Assembly (NCBI GenBank): GCA_025594325.1 | Contig: JANHCV010000008.1 | Location: forward strand, 744,001 to 808,000 | Direction: 5' to 3' | DNA: 64,000 bases | From: Blastocladiella emersonii ATCC 22665 | Taxonomy: Eukaryota > Blastocladiomycota > Blastocladiomycetes > Blastocladiales > Blastocladiaceae | Part shown: in pieces, positions 50,159 through 61,543 of the stretch | How the letters are laid out: each line of letters begins with the position of its first letter | Numbering within the stretch: position 1 is the first letter of the stretch | The notes under the pieces: generated by a model | What the model saw: only the letters and a program-made list of their open reading frames with translations | Databases searched by the model: none | Told to the model about the DNA's origin: nothing | Made by a program: the position numbers and the translations under genes

Positions 50159-51869
50159 TTAATAGCGGCGAATATGCGTCCTCAGCGCGTTCTTCGGGAC
50201 CAGAACCGGTAATACAACCTTGACTTCGGGTGGAGCGATGGCCGCAATGAGCTCCGCTCGACGGCAGAGTGAGTTCATGCCGATTTCGAGCGACTTGAGC
50301 GATTTTGGGAGAAGCGGCGCGAGCAGCATCGCCATCTCATCGCTAATGAGCGCTCGCTCGAGGCTGAGTGACTCCAAACTAGGCGGGAGACGTTCTGCCA
50401 GCGCGCGCAGGCTGTCACCTTGGAAACGGTTGGCCAAAAGATTCAGCGAGCGCAAGGAATTCGGAAGCACCAAGCACTTGACCTTGGCCGCGGTGTTGAG
50501 ACGCGCTTCCGAAAGTTCAAGCGAGGCAAGACCAGCAGGGAGGCCAGCCATGAGCGTGGTCAGCGCGGTTTTGGTAAGAGCAATTCCCGAGAACTTGAGC
50601 AAGGCAAGTGTTTGGGGAAGACAATCGGCGAGAGCTTTGGCAAATACGTCCACTCAAGGCCCGTCGGCATTGGTGAAAGGATCGTCGGATTCGAGATTTC
50701 CTATGAGGATCAACTCGGACAGGGCAGGAGGCAGCTTCCAGCGGACGTCCACGCGATCGCCAGGTACAAAGAAATTCGAGACTGAGAGCTCGAGACGCGA
50801 TAGCGAGGAGGGGAGGAGTGGGCCAAGCTCTGCCAGTCCCGCTGCAGTGAGCGGATTCCAAGCGAGATCCAACAAAAGAAGATTGGGCGGGAGTTGAGTG
50901 GCGACGGCAACCAAAGCATCGTCATTGAGCTCGAGTTCGGTCAGACTCGAAGGCAAGTCGCGCAAGAGCGCGGGTGCAAGCTCGCCGAGATGATCGGATG
51001 AAAGCGTGAGCTTCTCCAGCTGTGCTGGCCAAAGCATTTTGGGAAGTTGTGCTGGATCAGCAACGCGTGAGGGCCAACCGGATATCCATGTGAGCGAGGT
51101 CACTGTGTGGGGCAGGCGTACTGCAAGAAAGCGGTGCAAATTGATGGTGCAACAGTTGATGTAAAGAGACCCGAGCGCCTGCATTGGGCTCTGGAGCGAT
51201 TCGTTGAGAGCCAGAACGCTCGCCATGCGGATCGGCTCATGGTCAAGGGTGAAATCGGTGATGCGACCCTCAGCGAGGTCAACGACAGCTGAATGGATTG
51301 CCGAGTCGATGACGCGCGGCGGTTCGTTCTATTGCGGATCTCGGCTCAGGTTAGAGACAGTTTTGCAAAGATTCGAGTCAAGGGGATGCGTACCTTCAAG
51401 GAACAATGTGGGAGAGAGTATGAAGCCTAGCGAGAAATGAGTGAACATGATGCTCGACAATGTTCAGCCCGCCCGCCCGGAGTAGTGAAGACTCGTACTG
51501 TGCGCCCAATGGGACGCGTTGTTCTTCTCGAATGGTGATGGGAATTTCCAGTGGCAGGCCCGAGTCGCACCACCACTCGAGCGACTCAAGCTGCATATTC
51601 TCAGCTGCAGTAGCAATTGCCGATTTCGTATACACAAGGGGAAGCCCCGATGCCACCCATTTGACAAGGACGGGAACAGCGCCGCATCCACTCGCAGCGT
51701 CCATGGAAAGGCTTGGCGCGTGTTGCAAGATGGCTCGGTGGACCTGCGGAATATCGCGCTCACGAGCCACCCGTGCGTACTGCACCAGCCCGTGCACGTC
51801 ATCGGGATCGTCGTGAAGCTCGATTGCACGGAGTAAGATGTCCCCAATGAGACCCGCGACAGAGAACAT
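50159..51869 (-). pseudogene. LRR protein with 'WWCDSGLPL' N-terminal domain, in-frame TGA
   Basis: The first exon starts at ATG 51869: 'LLRAIELHDDPDDVHGLVQY', 'SLEWWCDSGLPL', resembling ankyrin-like repeats, closing at 51396. An intron with acceptor CAATAG at about 51333 leads to 'NEPPRVIDSAIHSAVVDL' and LRRs such as 'LPSSLTELELNDDALVAVA' and 'LPPNLLLLDLAWNPL'. The obvious GTACGC donor lies a few bases after a TGA in the first exon, so splicing is uncertain. At 50656-50654 a TGA interrupts the LRRs; the same frame then continues with 'LPAGLASLELSEARL', 'LPNSLRSLNLLANRF' and 'LPPSLESLSLERALI' to 50159. Head-to-head with a paralogue at 52048. Confidence 0.6.
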
Positions 51870-52047
51870 TATTTGCTTCACATGCGCTGCGGGAGCGGGA
51901 ACCGACTCGGGGGTCCGCCCGGCCTTGGCCTTGGGCGACTGGGAGCGCCACAGCGTGAGGTCACTCGAGGCGCCCACGACGCGCGATCACCGCGCTGGCG
52001 GTCCGTTCGCCTTGCTCCCCCAAGAACGCAAAGCTAATGGAACGAAC

Positions 52048-53720
52048 ATGGGATTTAACTTGCCGCAACTTATTGAACATTTGCTCTGCTACGCCGTCCA
52101 GGCGCACGACGACCCAAACGACCGCGTCGGCCTCGCGCAGTACGCGCGGGTGAAGCGGCGCGCCGGCATTCCAGGTGTCACTCGCGCCATTTTGCGCCGC
52201 TGCTCGCTGCTCTCCATGAGCGAAGCGACCAGGCGGGGCAATGTGGCCGCGCTTGATGCCTGGCGCGCGTCACGGCTTTCTTTGACATACTCGATCGACG
52301 CGCTTGTCGAGGCCGGCCAGAGGTGTCAATTCCAGGTCCTGGACTGGTGGCGCGACTCGGGACTTCCGCTACCGCCGTTCAAGGCGTACTCGATCTCACG
52401 TGAACGCTCGCCTATCGTTGGCGTCATCGGAGCTCGCGCTGTCGCTGAGATGATCGAAAAGCTACCCGTACGTGTGCGCAGCCGAGTGAACGAGAAGGAG
52501 AAACTGAGCCGCGTCTAACTCTTGCATTGTGCGATGCTAGGTCTCCTCCCCCAACGCTATCGAGCCGGGCGACGCTGACATGTTACAGCGGCTTCCGAAC
52601 AAAGCTAATGGCAACTGCGGGTATTTGTCATTCAACAGCGGCCGCTTGACTTCAAATGGAATCAACGCACTCAATGCTCACCTTTCAAACCCTGGTCAAT
52701 CCGTCCAAGACATGTATTTGGCGCGTGTAACATGACCACCGAGCTTGTGAGATCGCTCTTTAGCCCGTCGACTGTCCGCTCGCTCGCATTCACCAGCATG
52801 CGTCACGATCCGCTTGCCGATTCGGTGACCAGTCTTTCCTTCTCCCGCTCGTATGTTGATCCTCGTGGCGCGGGTGAGCTTGGCAGCCTTTTCTCAGCAA
52901 AGCTCGAATCTCTGACGTTTCGCTATTGCGATTTCAGCCTGCTCGACGAGTCGACCACGCTGTTCACGTATCTCCCAGCGACTCTCGAAATGTTACACAT
53001 TCAATGGTGTTACTTTGATGCTGATGCTTTGCAACCGGCCGCCGACGCTCTAAGTCCAGCTCTCGCATTCATCGCATTTGTGCGCTCGCTGCCCCAATCT
53101 ATCACGTCTCCGTCGTTCAACAACTGTGGGCTTACACTTGCTGACGTGCGCGAGCTCGCTTACCGCCTCCCCATTACCCTCGAAGAGCTCGATCTATCCG
53201 ACAACTCAATCTCGAACGGCTCAATGACGGCGCTCGCTCCCCAACTTCATGAAGGGATGCGCGTCCTGAACCTCATGTCTTGCGCACTGTCAGACGAAGA
53301 CCTTACAGGCCTCGCACGCAGCCTTCCGAGCTCTCTCGTGATTTTGAGGCTGCTTTGACCGAATCATTTCGGGGCACTTCGTTTCTTCAACGCGCCAGGC
53401 CGTCGCGAACTAGTACGAGCGGCGGGTGCACCGGTTCAGCTTGAGCACTTGTGGCTTGGCGCAATCGGCATGACTGATGCTGATTTGGAGCAACTTCTGA
53501 AAGCCCTGCCGAGCACCGTGCGATCGCTGGTACTGTAAGCCAATCCGATTTCAGACGCGCCCTACTGGCCGCTTGATAATTTCGCGAGTTCGCGGGATTC
53601 CACGGCGAGCATCTCACTCGGTGGCACGCAAATCACCGAGGGTTCGATCATGTTTCTGGCTCGAAACGAGAAGCTGGATGTGTGCAAAGTCTGGTCCGAC
53701 TTTCCGCTTGATATGTAGTG
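52048..53720 (+). pseudogene. Divergent LRR paralogue with 'WWRDSGLPL' domain, several lesions
   Basis: Exon 1, 52048-52467: 'AVQAHDDPNDRVGLAQYARV' and 'VLDWWRDSGLPLPPF', paralogous to the gene on the other strand. A 73-nt intron (GTACGT, TCTAACT branch, GCTAG) leads in frame to 'RLPNKANGNCGYLSFNSG' at 52541. A frameshift near 52728 precedes the LRR frame from 52732 ('LPITLEELDLSDNSISNG', 'LPSSLVILRLL'). A TGA at 53356 and a TAA near 53536 interrupt LRRs that continue in frame ('LEHLWLGAIGMTDADL'). The final stop is at about 53720. The two genes are 178 bp apart at their starts. Confidence 0.6.
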
Positions 53721-53879
53721 AAACAATTCAACGTTTACTGCAAGAGCACCCACGTCGATCTATCGTTACTTGAGCGCCGTGCGCTCAGCACAAGGTTGGA
53801 AAGATTTAACACGTTTTGGTTGATCATACAGTGATGGGGTTAGAGGCTCGATCGAGGCTTGAGGCAGGCCACGGCGGAT

Positions 53880-53930
53880 TTCCCACGCGTCGTGACGTCA
53901 GACGCGACGCGTCGCTTCGCGCTCACGCTC
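53880..53930. promoter_or_regulatory. ACGCGT-rich patch before Helitron copy 3
   Basis: Contains CCCACGCGTCGTGACGTC and GACGCGACGCGTCGC, the same kind of palindromic ACGCGT clusters found inside the Helitron and upstream of GSR genes. Nothing else is seen between 53721 and 53955. Confidence 0.3.
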
Positions 53931-53955
53931 CCACCAATCGGCAAACCATGAAGCA

Positions 53956-55262
53956 CTAGGGGTGTGTGCTTTGCACACTCTGTCTCAGCAGTAGGCGACT
54001 AGGCTGACTTGAAAATATGCTGGACGTCAAGTTCCGTCCGCGTTGAAAGGCGAGTAGTGAATGACGTGTCGAAATCGCCATGTATTAATGAGCTAAGGAC
54101 TAGGTAGTGGTTGCCTCCGCCAGACTTTGCAGTCGAGCGTACTCGGCAAGTAAATGTTGATCCTGTGTTTGATTCAGGCCTTGGATACCTGGATCACGCA
54201 GGATCAGGATGTCGTCACCGCGCCGTACACGCGATAGGATCATGTACAGGAAGCGCCACGGTAACGATCCACGCGTCATGTCGGCGAGATCAACGATGAC
54301 CTTTTCGAGGGTCATCCCTTGGGCCTTGTGCGCCGTCAGCGCGTACGCGAGCTCGAGCGGGAACTGGGCTCGATGGATCGTCTTGGATGTGCCGGCCACC
54401 TTGTTCTTGAGGCGGAACGAGGCGATCTCGCGGCGCAGCGGGAAGCAGCCGTCGGGGATCCCGGGTAGCTTGGGCATGCGACCCAGATCCTTGTTGGGCC
54501 GGATGATGACTGCATCAATGTCGTTGTTCGCGTCGGTGGCAAAGCCTTCAACACGGCCAATGACGCCGTTGACGATGCCGCGTGAGAAAGCACGGAAGAA
54601 AGAAGCAAGCGATTTTGCCGTCCGCGCACCAGACGCGCTCGCACGCGTGTCGACGTGTGGGAATTCGCCGTCACGCGCGTGCCAACGCGTCGCGCACACA
54701 CGCGTCGCGCACACACGCGCTCCCACGCGTCCAGACGCGTGGGAATTTGCCGTCCGCGCAACGAACGCGCTCTCACGCGCGTGTCTGGCAACGCGCGTGC
54801 GCGTCTCGTGCTAGTGAGACACAAGAGACGCGATGTGTCTCGCGCACGCCACGAGTGCGAGACAGGAGACGCGAGACAAAAAACGCGAGACACAATACGC
54901 GCAAGCGGTGAATTAAATCAAAGCGTCAGGGAAGCGTGTGGATGCCCACGTAGGACATGAAGGACGGAGGAAATGTAGAGGATATGCACAGTGGCCGCGG
55001 GAGGAGCGGGAAGAGTGAGAGGTCAGGTACACGGAGAGTATTCCGACGTCGAACTGTGCCCCAGACGATTTTAGTTGAGTTTCATAGAGTGAGAGGGTAG
55101 ATTTATTAAGAGGATTTGGAGAAAATTGAGGAGAAGATAATTCGAGCTCGACCGAGACGCGTCGCGACGCGTGTTGATGGGAGTGGCAGAAAAGTCAGGC
55201 GTGCCAAATGGCCCAGCTTGAGCGCGAATTCAGCTCCACAGAAACTCAGCCTACTGCTGAGA
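53956..55262 (-). mobile_element. Helitron copy 3, both ends intact (1,307 bp)
   Basis: Same length, orientation and ends as copy 2: on its strand T|TCTCAGCAG ... hairpin ... CTAG|T, with the inverted 14-base subterminal repeat 27 bases from the 3' end. Outer flanks differ from copy 2, confirming independent insertions. The helicase fragment is at 54590-54100. A T lies at both flanks, as for T|T-targeting Helitron2/Helentron elements. An F-box/ankyrin-like gene starts 15 bases past the 5' end. Confidence 0.85.
54100..54590 (-). pseudogene. Helitron helicase C-terminal fragment, copy 3
   Basis: Translation identical to copies 1 and 2; motif V and VI region only. Confidence 0.8.
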
Positions 55263-55276
55263 ATATACACACTCCC

Positions 55277-57475
55277 ATGAATCAACGCTCTATGCATTCT
55301 ACTCGCGAGACCGACTCAAGCTTCAGCATCGGTGAGCTGCCGACGGAGCTGCACGTTGCTGTTCTGCAGCTCGCCTTGCCTCGCAAATGCGTTCCAGCTT
55401 CGTCTCGCGACTTGCAGATTGCGGCCGCGGATAGAATCTTGCAGCCCATCTGGGATACTCGGCGCTCGGGCCTGTGGTTCAAGGCCGCCGCCCGGCGCAA
55501 GGTCGCTGGCGGTGTCAATCGAGACTCCCCTCGGACTGACCTTGCCTTGTACTTGCAGCAAGCCAACCGAAAATATCCCTGCTACCCCAACGCACGCTTC
55601 TTCCGTGCTGCCTCGTCGGTCTTGCTCCGTCGCATGCGGCTTCTCGTGACCGATCTGGACCAGCTCGCGCGTCACGTCGGCCCAGACGCATGTACCGCGG
55701 CCGGCTTGCCGCCTCGCAAATTTCAACCGTATTTCGATGGGACACCGCCTCAGCCCCAGCCAACCATCTCGTGTCTCCTTGTCCCCGCTTACTCGCACAT
55801 GGACATGTTTGTAGCCGCCCTCGCGCATCACGACGCATCGGCAGCACGCGAGATTCTCGAGGCGACGCTCAACCAGACCCCGGCGCTGCTCAACGTCTCC
55901 TCCAATGACTGGTTATTCACGCATCGTCCGTCCATCAAACAGTTGGAGTATTATGCAAGACGCTTTCCCAAGCCGATCACCCTGCTCGCGTACCTTACCG
56001 TTCTCGCAATCTACATGTGGAAGTCCGACTTTCTCAAAGCGGTGACCGAGCTCGGTCTCAGCGTCGATGTCGCCATGCTTCACGGCGCGTTCACCCAGAT
56101 CCTTCCCGGCTTCCCGCCGTACGACCCCAAGGTTACATCGCACGGCCATTTTACTCGCACGCTCAACTGGTTGATGCGCTATTTCCCCTCGGTCGTTGAC
56201 GGCATGGTCGAATCAAGTTACTCTGGGAGTACGGGTCCGCTCAATACGCCCATGCACTTTGCCCACGCGCACGCTCTCGCCATGTTCCCTGGACGGCTGC
56301 TGGCTGGAGCCGAGCCGGACAAGCTTGCCGAGCTTGTTCTCATGGCGAGTCAACAATCCGCAGGTCCGAACCTGCTTGCCGTCCTCAACAATCGCGGTCT
56401 TCTTGCTCCCGGGACGCTTGCTCACATCCTGCCCTACTCCATCACCAATTGGGCAAGCAAACGCATGCCCAAGCTCGCGTGCCAGGTTGTGGACCTCGCT
56501 GGATTGCAACTCGAGAGCGTGCTCGCTTGCGGTACATTTTGTTTTCCGCACTTGAGGATCGTCCAAAGTTAACTTGATCCCGTGTCTCACGTCCGCGCTC
56601 GGCTAGCATTCCACACTTGCTTCGCCAGCGCACTTTCATCAAGCGGCACGAACACATCCTCGGCCGGTTCGAGGCGCGGGGCACCCATGGCCAAACCGCG
56701 CGAACTGTTCCGCTTCGTGCTCGGGCACGTGCCCGACGAATGTCCTTCATTCTCGGACCAGCTCTCTGTGTGTATCCTCACCGGTCGCGATCCGACCGGT
56801 TTGGTGCAAAAGCAGGAACAGCAGGAAGCTCCGCTCAACGCGGCGATGCGATTCCAAACAATCTTTCCCAGGGCGAACGTCGATTCGCGCGAGATCGCGC
56901 TCTTGTTTGGACTCACTGCTCGCATCATTCCTCCTACACCGTTCGATCAGTGCAAAGTGTACACTTGGGCGTACTGGGTGACGTATGCTGCCCTCCGAAA
57001 CCCCGCCACTCGCACCGGGGCGATCGAGCTTATCGAGTAACATCCAGGTCTTGGCCCGATTCTGCTCGGCACCATGGTCGAGAAGCAGCTGGCCAGGGAG
57101 CTAACGATCAGTGTACATTTCACTGTTGGCGCTGACGGCGCCAAGTCGTCCGAAGCCGGCCCGCTCTGGACCCAAACGGCTTGGTTTTCTACGATCAAGG
57201 ACCTTCTCGCTCATGGAGGCGGCTTCGCGCAGGTTCCCGACTCGTGCAAGGCGGCGCTCCGCAAGAATTTCAACACGCCCAAGTTCCTGAGCTTGCTCGG
57301 CCCCACCTCCGCGCGCACCCATGTCCGTGCGAGAGCGAGACATGATCGCAATCAAAACCTCGTAGAATGTCCGCAGGGCGAGCTCGTTCGCGTTCTCGCG
57401 AGCAGCGACCTTGGTACTCTTCTCGACGTGGTGGACGGCTGCAACTGCTTGACCATGGCCGACTTCTGGAGCTGA
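55277..57475 (+). pseudogene. F-box/ankyrin-like protein, one frame with two in-frame TAA stops
   Basis: ATG 55277 ('MNQRSMHSTRETDSSF') follows the Helitron end; the Helitron-derived frame from 55208 is also open into it. 'IGELPTELHVAVLQLALP' is F-box-like. The middle has helical ankyrin-like stretches ('AALAHHDASAAREILEATL', 'LNTPMHFAHAHALAMFPG', 'LLAVLNNRGLLAPG'). TAA at 56570. The same frame continues from 56573 through 'PRELFRFVLGHVPDECP' and 'TWAYWVTYAALRNPATR' to a second TAA at 57038, then 'ELTISVHFTVGADGAKSSE' to the TGA at 57475. Continuation in one frame over 2.2 kb suggests a single ~730-residue ancestor with two nonsense mutations. Alternatively 55277-56572 is the whole gene and the rest is chance. 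Confidence 0.5.
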
Positions 57476-57862
57476 GTACCGGACGGCGCGCTGGACGTCG
57501 TACGTGACGCTGCGTGGGTGCGTGGATTCAAAGCCTGATTTCCGATTGCATGCGCGGAAAGTGCTACGAGTGCATCGAGCAGCTGAAGCGCGTCGCTCCC
57601 GTGGGATCAGCGCCTCAGTAAGGTGTTATTGTGGTTGCAGTTAACGTGCCTGGGAATTTGACTTTGCGCTCTTGCTAAATACACGCGCGGGGGACTGTCG
57701 TCGCGCTCAGCGCTCGTGCGAGACACGTTGGGAGACGCGTCGAACAATCATGTGATGTGGCGGCGCCGATTTCGATTGGGCCTGCGCGAAAGTTGCCGTG
57801 CGAAGTGGCCTCCCCACAAGCAGCTCAGAAACACTCTGCTATGAATACAATCAAACATTTAC
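57476..57862. other. Intergenic with a GAGACGCGTCG site
   Basis: No gene supported. GGGAGACGCGTCGAAC at about 57730-57745 again resembles the GSR upstream element. Confidence 0.35.
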
Positions 57863-58738
57863 TTGCTGCAATGTCCTCGTATCCTCGCGATCGCTTGCCG
57901 TCGCGGGCGGCGCGCGCCGGGCGCCACCCATCTTATCGTTGGCCGTGAGCGCCGCGGGCAACGACGACCTGGGGCTCGACGGCGACGAGATCCGATCGCG
58001 ACGCTCTTGGCACTTGGCCGACACGCTGCTGCACTCCTCGGTGGGCTCGCACCTCTCTCTGCGTCGTCGATTGAGCTGTTACACGACTCGGAGACGGGAT
58101 GCGCGGACGAGGCGACGTCGCCCGTTCCCTCGGTCCTCGCAAGCAACTTGTGCGCCGTCGCCCGTGATCCTTGACAACTTCCGCCGCGGGGACACGCTCG
58201 CGCGCGAACTGGCCGCGTCTTATTCGCGCGGGCGGACCCCCGCTTGGTGCGCGTATCTCTGGCGTCGACGCGCTCGAGATCACCGCCAACAACGTGCGCC
58301 TTGTCTCCCAGCCGTACCCGCACCACTCCGCCGCCCGCCCGCATGCTCATGGACGCCACGCCCGACCCCACCGAGTCCGAGTGCTTGCACGCGTGTGTCC
58401 AGGGTATCTCGCCGTTCATCCCCGCCGCGTACCTCGGGAAACACAAATACGGCTACCGTATCCTTGAGTGCTGCTCGGCGGTGGACGCACCTAACGCGCA
58501 GAATGGGAACGCACTCATGTGCGGGGCGCGCGGCGCGCATTTCGCCGTAGTGTGCACGCTGCTCGAGTACGGCACCGAGCCTGATTATGTTGACGGCGAC
58601 GGGTGGTCTGCAACGAGATCCGCCTGCGGTACGGGCGCGCCGGGAACTACAACGTTCGCCGCGGGCGGTAACGGGCCGCCGCCGTCGAGTCTTCCGCTGT
58701 CAACGGGCGCCAATACGCTTGGCCGCGGGACTGAATAG
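57863..58738 (+). pseudogene. Ankyrin-repeat gene relic
   Basis: Pieces in changing frames: 'ALLGGLAPLSASSIELLHD' near 58040; 'VDALEITANNVRLVSQPYP' near 58270; then 58340-58610 in a third frame with 'AYLGKHKYGYRILECCSA' and a clear ankyrin repeat, 'NALMCGARGAHFAVVCTLLE' followed by 'PDYVDGDGWSA'. After 58610 the frame becomes low-complexity. At least two frameshifts. Ankyrin repeats normally mediate protein binding. 58739-59325 holds no supported gene. Confidence 0.5.
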
Positions 58739-59325
58739 GAGACGCGCCCGCTCCCGCTTACGCTCACGCAGGCGCCGCCCGGCGCGCGGAATGTCAAGCG
58801 GCGGTACTTGAGTTCGTCCACGTCTGCCGCGTTGTTTGTTCGGCGCATGCCCCAGCACGCCACCACATGGTCGTGGGCGGGGCCCTCAGCGGCGTCGGTC
58901 GCGTCGGCATCGCAGCGGGAGCGGAAAAATGAACATGAAGCGCGCGACGTGAACTGAGGAATATTCCAAGGGCAGGTGACAGAACCAAGCATGTATGTTC
59001 GAATCACATCAGCTATCCTGATCCACCGCGTCTGCTTCTGCTTATCATCGCCTACTTGCGCCGCGACTGGCGCGCAGACTGTGAAACGGACCCTGGCTGC
59101 GGGCGCGCTGGCCCAGATTAGGGACTGTGCGAAGCGGGGTTTCGGGCGGGAGGGGAAGGTTTGAGCCGATCACGTGAGGGTTCGAAGCCTCCCGGCGGCG
59201 GCGAAGCCTCCCGTCCCGAGCCGGTTTGAGGCTCCAACCGTCCCGGCCCCGGGACGCCTTCAACTCCACCCTCTCCCTCGCTGTAAACGCTCCCTCCCCG
59301 CCCCAAAACAAATACACTCACTCTC

Positions 59326-59678
59326 TAATGAAGTTCCAGTCCAAGATCTCTGCAACTATGCCCCGCTCCAACACCACCACGCGCCCGAACTCGCTCACCG
59401 ACCCGACCGACCCGCCCGCTGGCGCTTCGTCGGCCCTGACCGGCGGCGGCGACCGCGAGCCGGCGGCCATCGCCACGGCAACCGACTCGCCCCAGCCCGG
59501 TGGCAAGCCGCGAGCCCGTACGCGCAACAGCAAGCAGAAGACCAAGGACGACCGCCTCAACGACCACTACGCTTACTACTACTACAATAACCTTTCTGAG
59601 ACTTATGCCGGCGTGACGAAGAAGTACTTACGTGAGCTTAGATTTACATTGCAGGGGGTTGTGCGCAGGTTTCATTAA
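59326..59678 (+). CDS. Short hypothetical protein
   Basis: From ATG 59326 (MKFQSKISATMPRSNTTT) or ATG 59359: a Thr/Pro/Gly-rich segment, then a basic stretch (RARTRNSKQKTKDD) and 'NDHYAYYYYNNLSETYAGV'. Not recognised. It could be the first exon of a longer gene, since a GTGAGC lies near 59631, but no continuation was found. Confidence 0.3.
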
Positions 59679-59953
59679 TTTTGTGACGTGAAGAGAGGGT
59701 GGAAGAGTTAGCCGACGCGGACTCTGGGCCGCTCGCCCAGCGCAGCACCAGCACGGCCCGAAACGTTCCCGGCGTGCGGTGTGGTGAATGGTCGTGCCGC
59801 GTGGCTCAGCGCGAGACGTTTCGAGTCAAGCCACGTCCCACGCGACGCGTTTCCCACCGCGACACGCGACGCCACTCGGACGCGTTCCCCCTCCTCGTCA
59901 CCGCTGCGCGACGCGTCAACTCGGCCGCGGGCCTCAAACCGAGCCTTCTCTCC

Positions 59954-60211
59954 GTCTGCTGTTCTACGAATCACACGTAACAGTTGATCGGAGCGTCGGT
60001 TCGGAGCTTGAGTGCTCACGTCGTTCGTCGCGCAGGTACTTCTCGCCGCCCTCCCATTTGTCCCCTCATCCCACTCCCCGTCGTCGTCGCTCCCTTCGGG
60101 AAGCTCCTCCTCCTCCTCTGTTATATACGGTCTGCTGTTCTACGAATCACACGTAACAGTCGATCGGAGCGTCGGTTCGGAGCTTGAGTGCTCACGTCGT
60201 TCGTCGCGCAG
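59954..60211 (+). repeat. 82-bp direct duplication, 176 bp apart
   Basis: 59954-60035 and 60130-60211 are identical except for one T/C difference. Both end ...CGTCGCGCAG. The 94 bp between them and the flanks are unrelated. No coding frame is supported from 59679 to 60367. Confidence 0.9.
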
Positions 60212-60367
60212 ATTCTGGACTAGACCTCTTGCAGTACCTCTCGATCCTCGGTCCCCCTACAGCGGCGACCGGCTCGCACAGACCCGTGCTCCAGGCTCGG
60301 GACGGGATGGTTTGCAGTGAAACCTGAAATCTTCCCCTCCCGCCCAGAACCCCGCTTCGCACAGTCC

Positions 60368-61543
60368 CTATTCGAGGAGCTGCGCCTGGCACCGTTTGAT
60401 CAGGGCGACACCAAAGGCGCGGTCCCAAGCGGTACGGCCGAACACCCAGTTCTTGTCGCCGTCCTTGATCGCCTGGATGTCAAGCGAGTCGGCCCACGAG
60501 TGGTAGTCGCGGACGAATTTCTTGTCGGTGGGCTTGGTCAAGTCAAGTTCAAGTTCGGCCAACTTGACGTTGCGATCGTACTTGAAGTTGCAGAAGTTGC
60601 TAATGTTGGCCTCGCGCTCGTCGCGCTCCGCCACGGTCAGAGAAGAAGGTAAGAGCTCCTGGTTCATGGCGCCAATGTCAACCACGAAATCGGGGTCCGA
60701 CAGCTTCTTGGTCATGGCCAAGAGCGTCGCGATCCGGAGGCAGTTGACGCGGCGGCAGACGAGGGCGTTGGGCGTGGCCGCAGTCTGAAAAACTTCGGAG
60801 CAGCAGAGGCGCGCGAGCTCCTCAGTCGTCAGAGTGGCCGCGCCACAAGTATTGAGAGTACCTGGTCGGCCCGGCTTCGGGTTGTGCGTGAAGACCTACG
60901 CGGTATTTCGCGCGGTGAGTTGTGAGTGGATCACGAGGTAATATGCAAACGTACCTTGTTGCCGCGGTCGTTGACAAGCGCGAGGTGGTCGGATGGCAAG
61001 TTATCCAAAAAAATTTTGAGGAATTCGTCCTCGGGCACCCGCTCATCCGCGTTGCTGAAATTTTCTGCATGGGACGACGACGACGACGGGTCAACACCAG
61101 GTGTACGCCTGGCCTGCAGCGAAGCTTGCTCATCAATGGGCCCCTCACCGAACAGGCTTGCCAGGCCCAGCTACATATAAAAGCGTGGCTCATAAGTGGT
61201 TCGTCCCTAGGCCATGATTGATTGAGCTGGAACGAACCGGGATCCGGAACTTTGGCCAGCTGCGGGAAACGGCGGCCGCCGTGGTGGTCGGACCAGCGGG
61301 AGCCGACCGCACGGCCGTCCACTGCGCGTACTGCACGACGTTGGCGCGGTGGATCACGGACTTCTTGTGGCGCCGAAGGGCTTCGGTGCGGAAGTGCACA
61401 CCGCACGACTCGCACCAGTCGTAGCCGTTGCCCGACTCGAAAGCGGGCGGGAGGTCGGCGGGTAGCTTCGACGGCGGGTTGACGCGGCGCGCCGGCGCGT
61501 CGAGCCACTCGCGGCCACGTCCATTCGGGCTCGGTACATTCAT
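60368..61543 (-). CDS. C2H2 (U1-like) zinc-finger protein, three exons, 349 aa
   Basis: Exons 61543-61238, 61170-60955 and 60895-60368; introns of 67 nt (GTTCGT donor) and 59 nt (GTACGT donor), both in phase 0. Residues about 44-65 contain a U1/matrin-like finger, C-E-S-C then H-x5-H ('RTEALRRHKKSVIHRANV'). Exon 2 is 'LGLASLFGEGPIDEQ', then a Ser run and 'EDEFLKIFLDNLPSDHLALV'. Exon 3 begins 'VFTHNPKPGRPGTLN' and carries a helical C-terminus ('VAERDEREANISNFCNFKYD', 'DKNWVFGRTAWDRAFG'). No lesion is seen. U1-like fingers bind dsRNA or RNA-protein complexes in known proteins; this family is not recognised beyond the finger. Confidence 0.7.
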
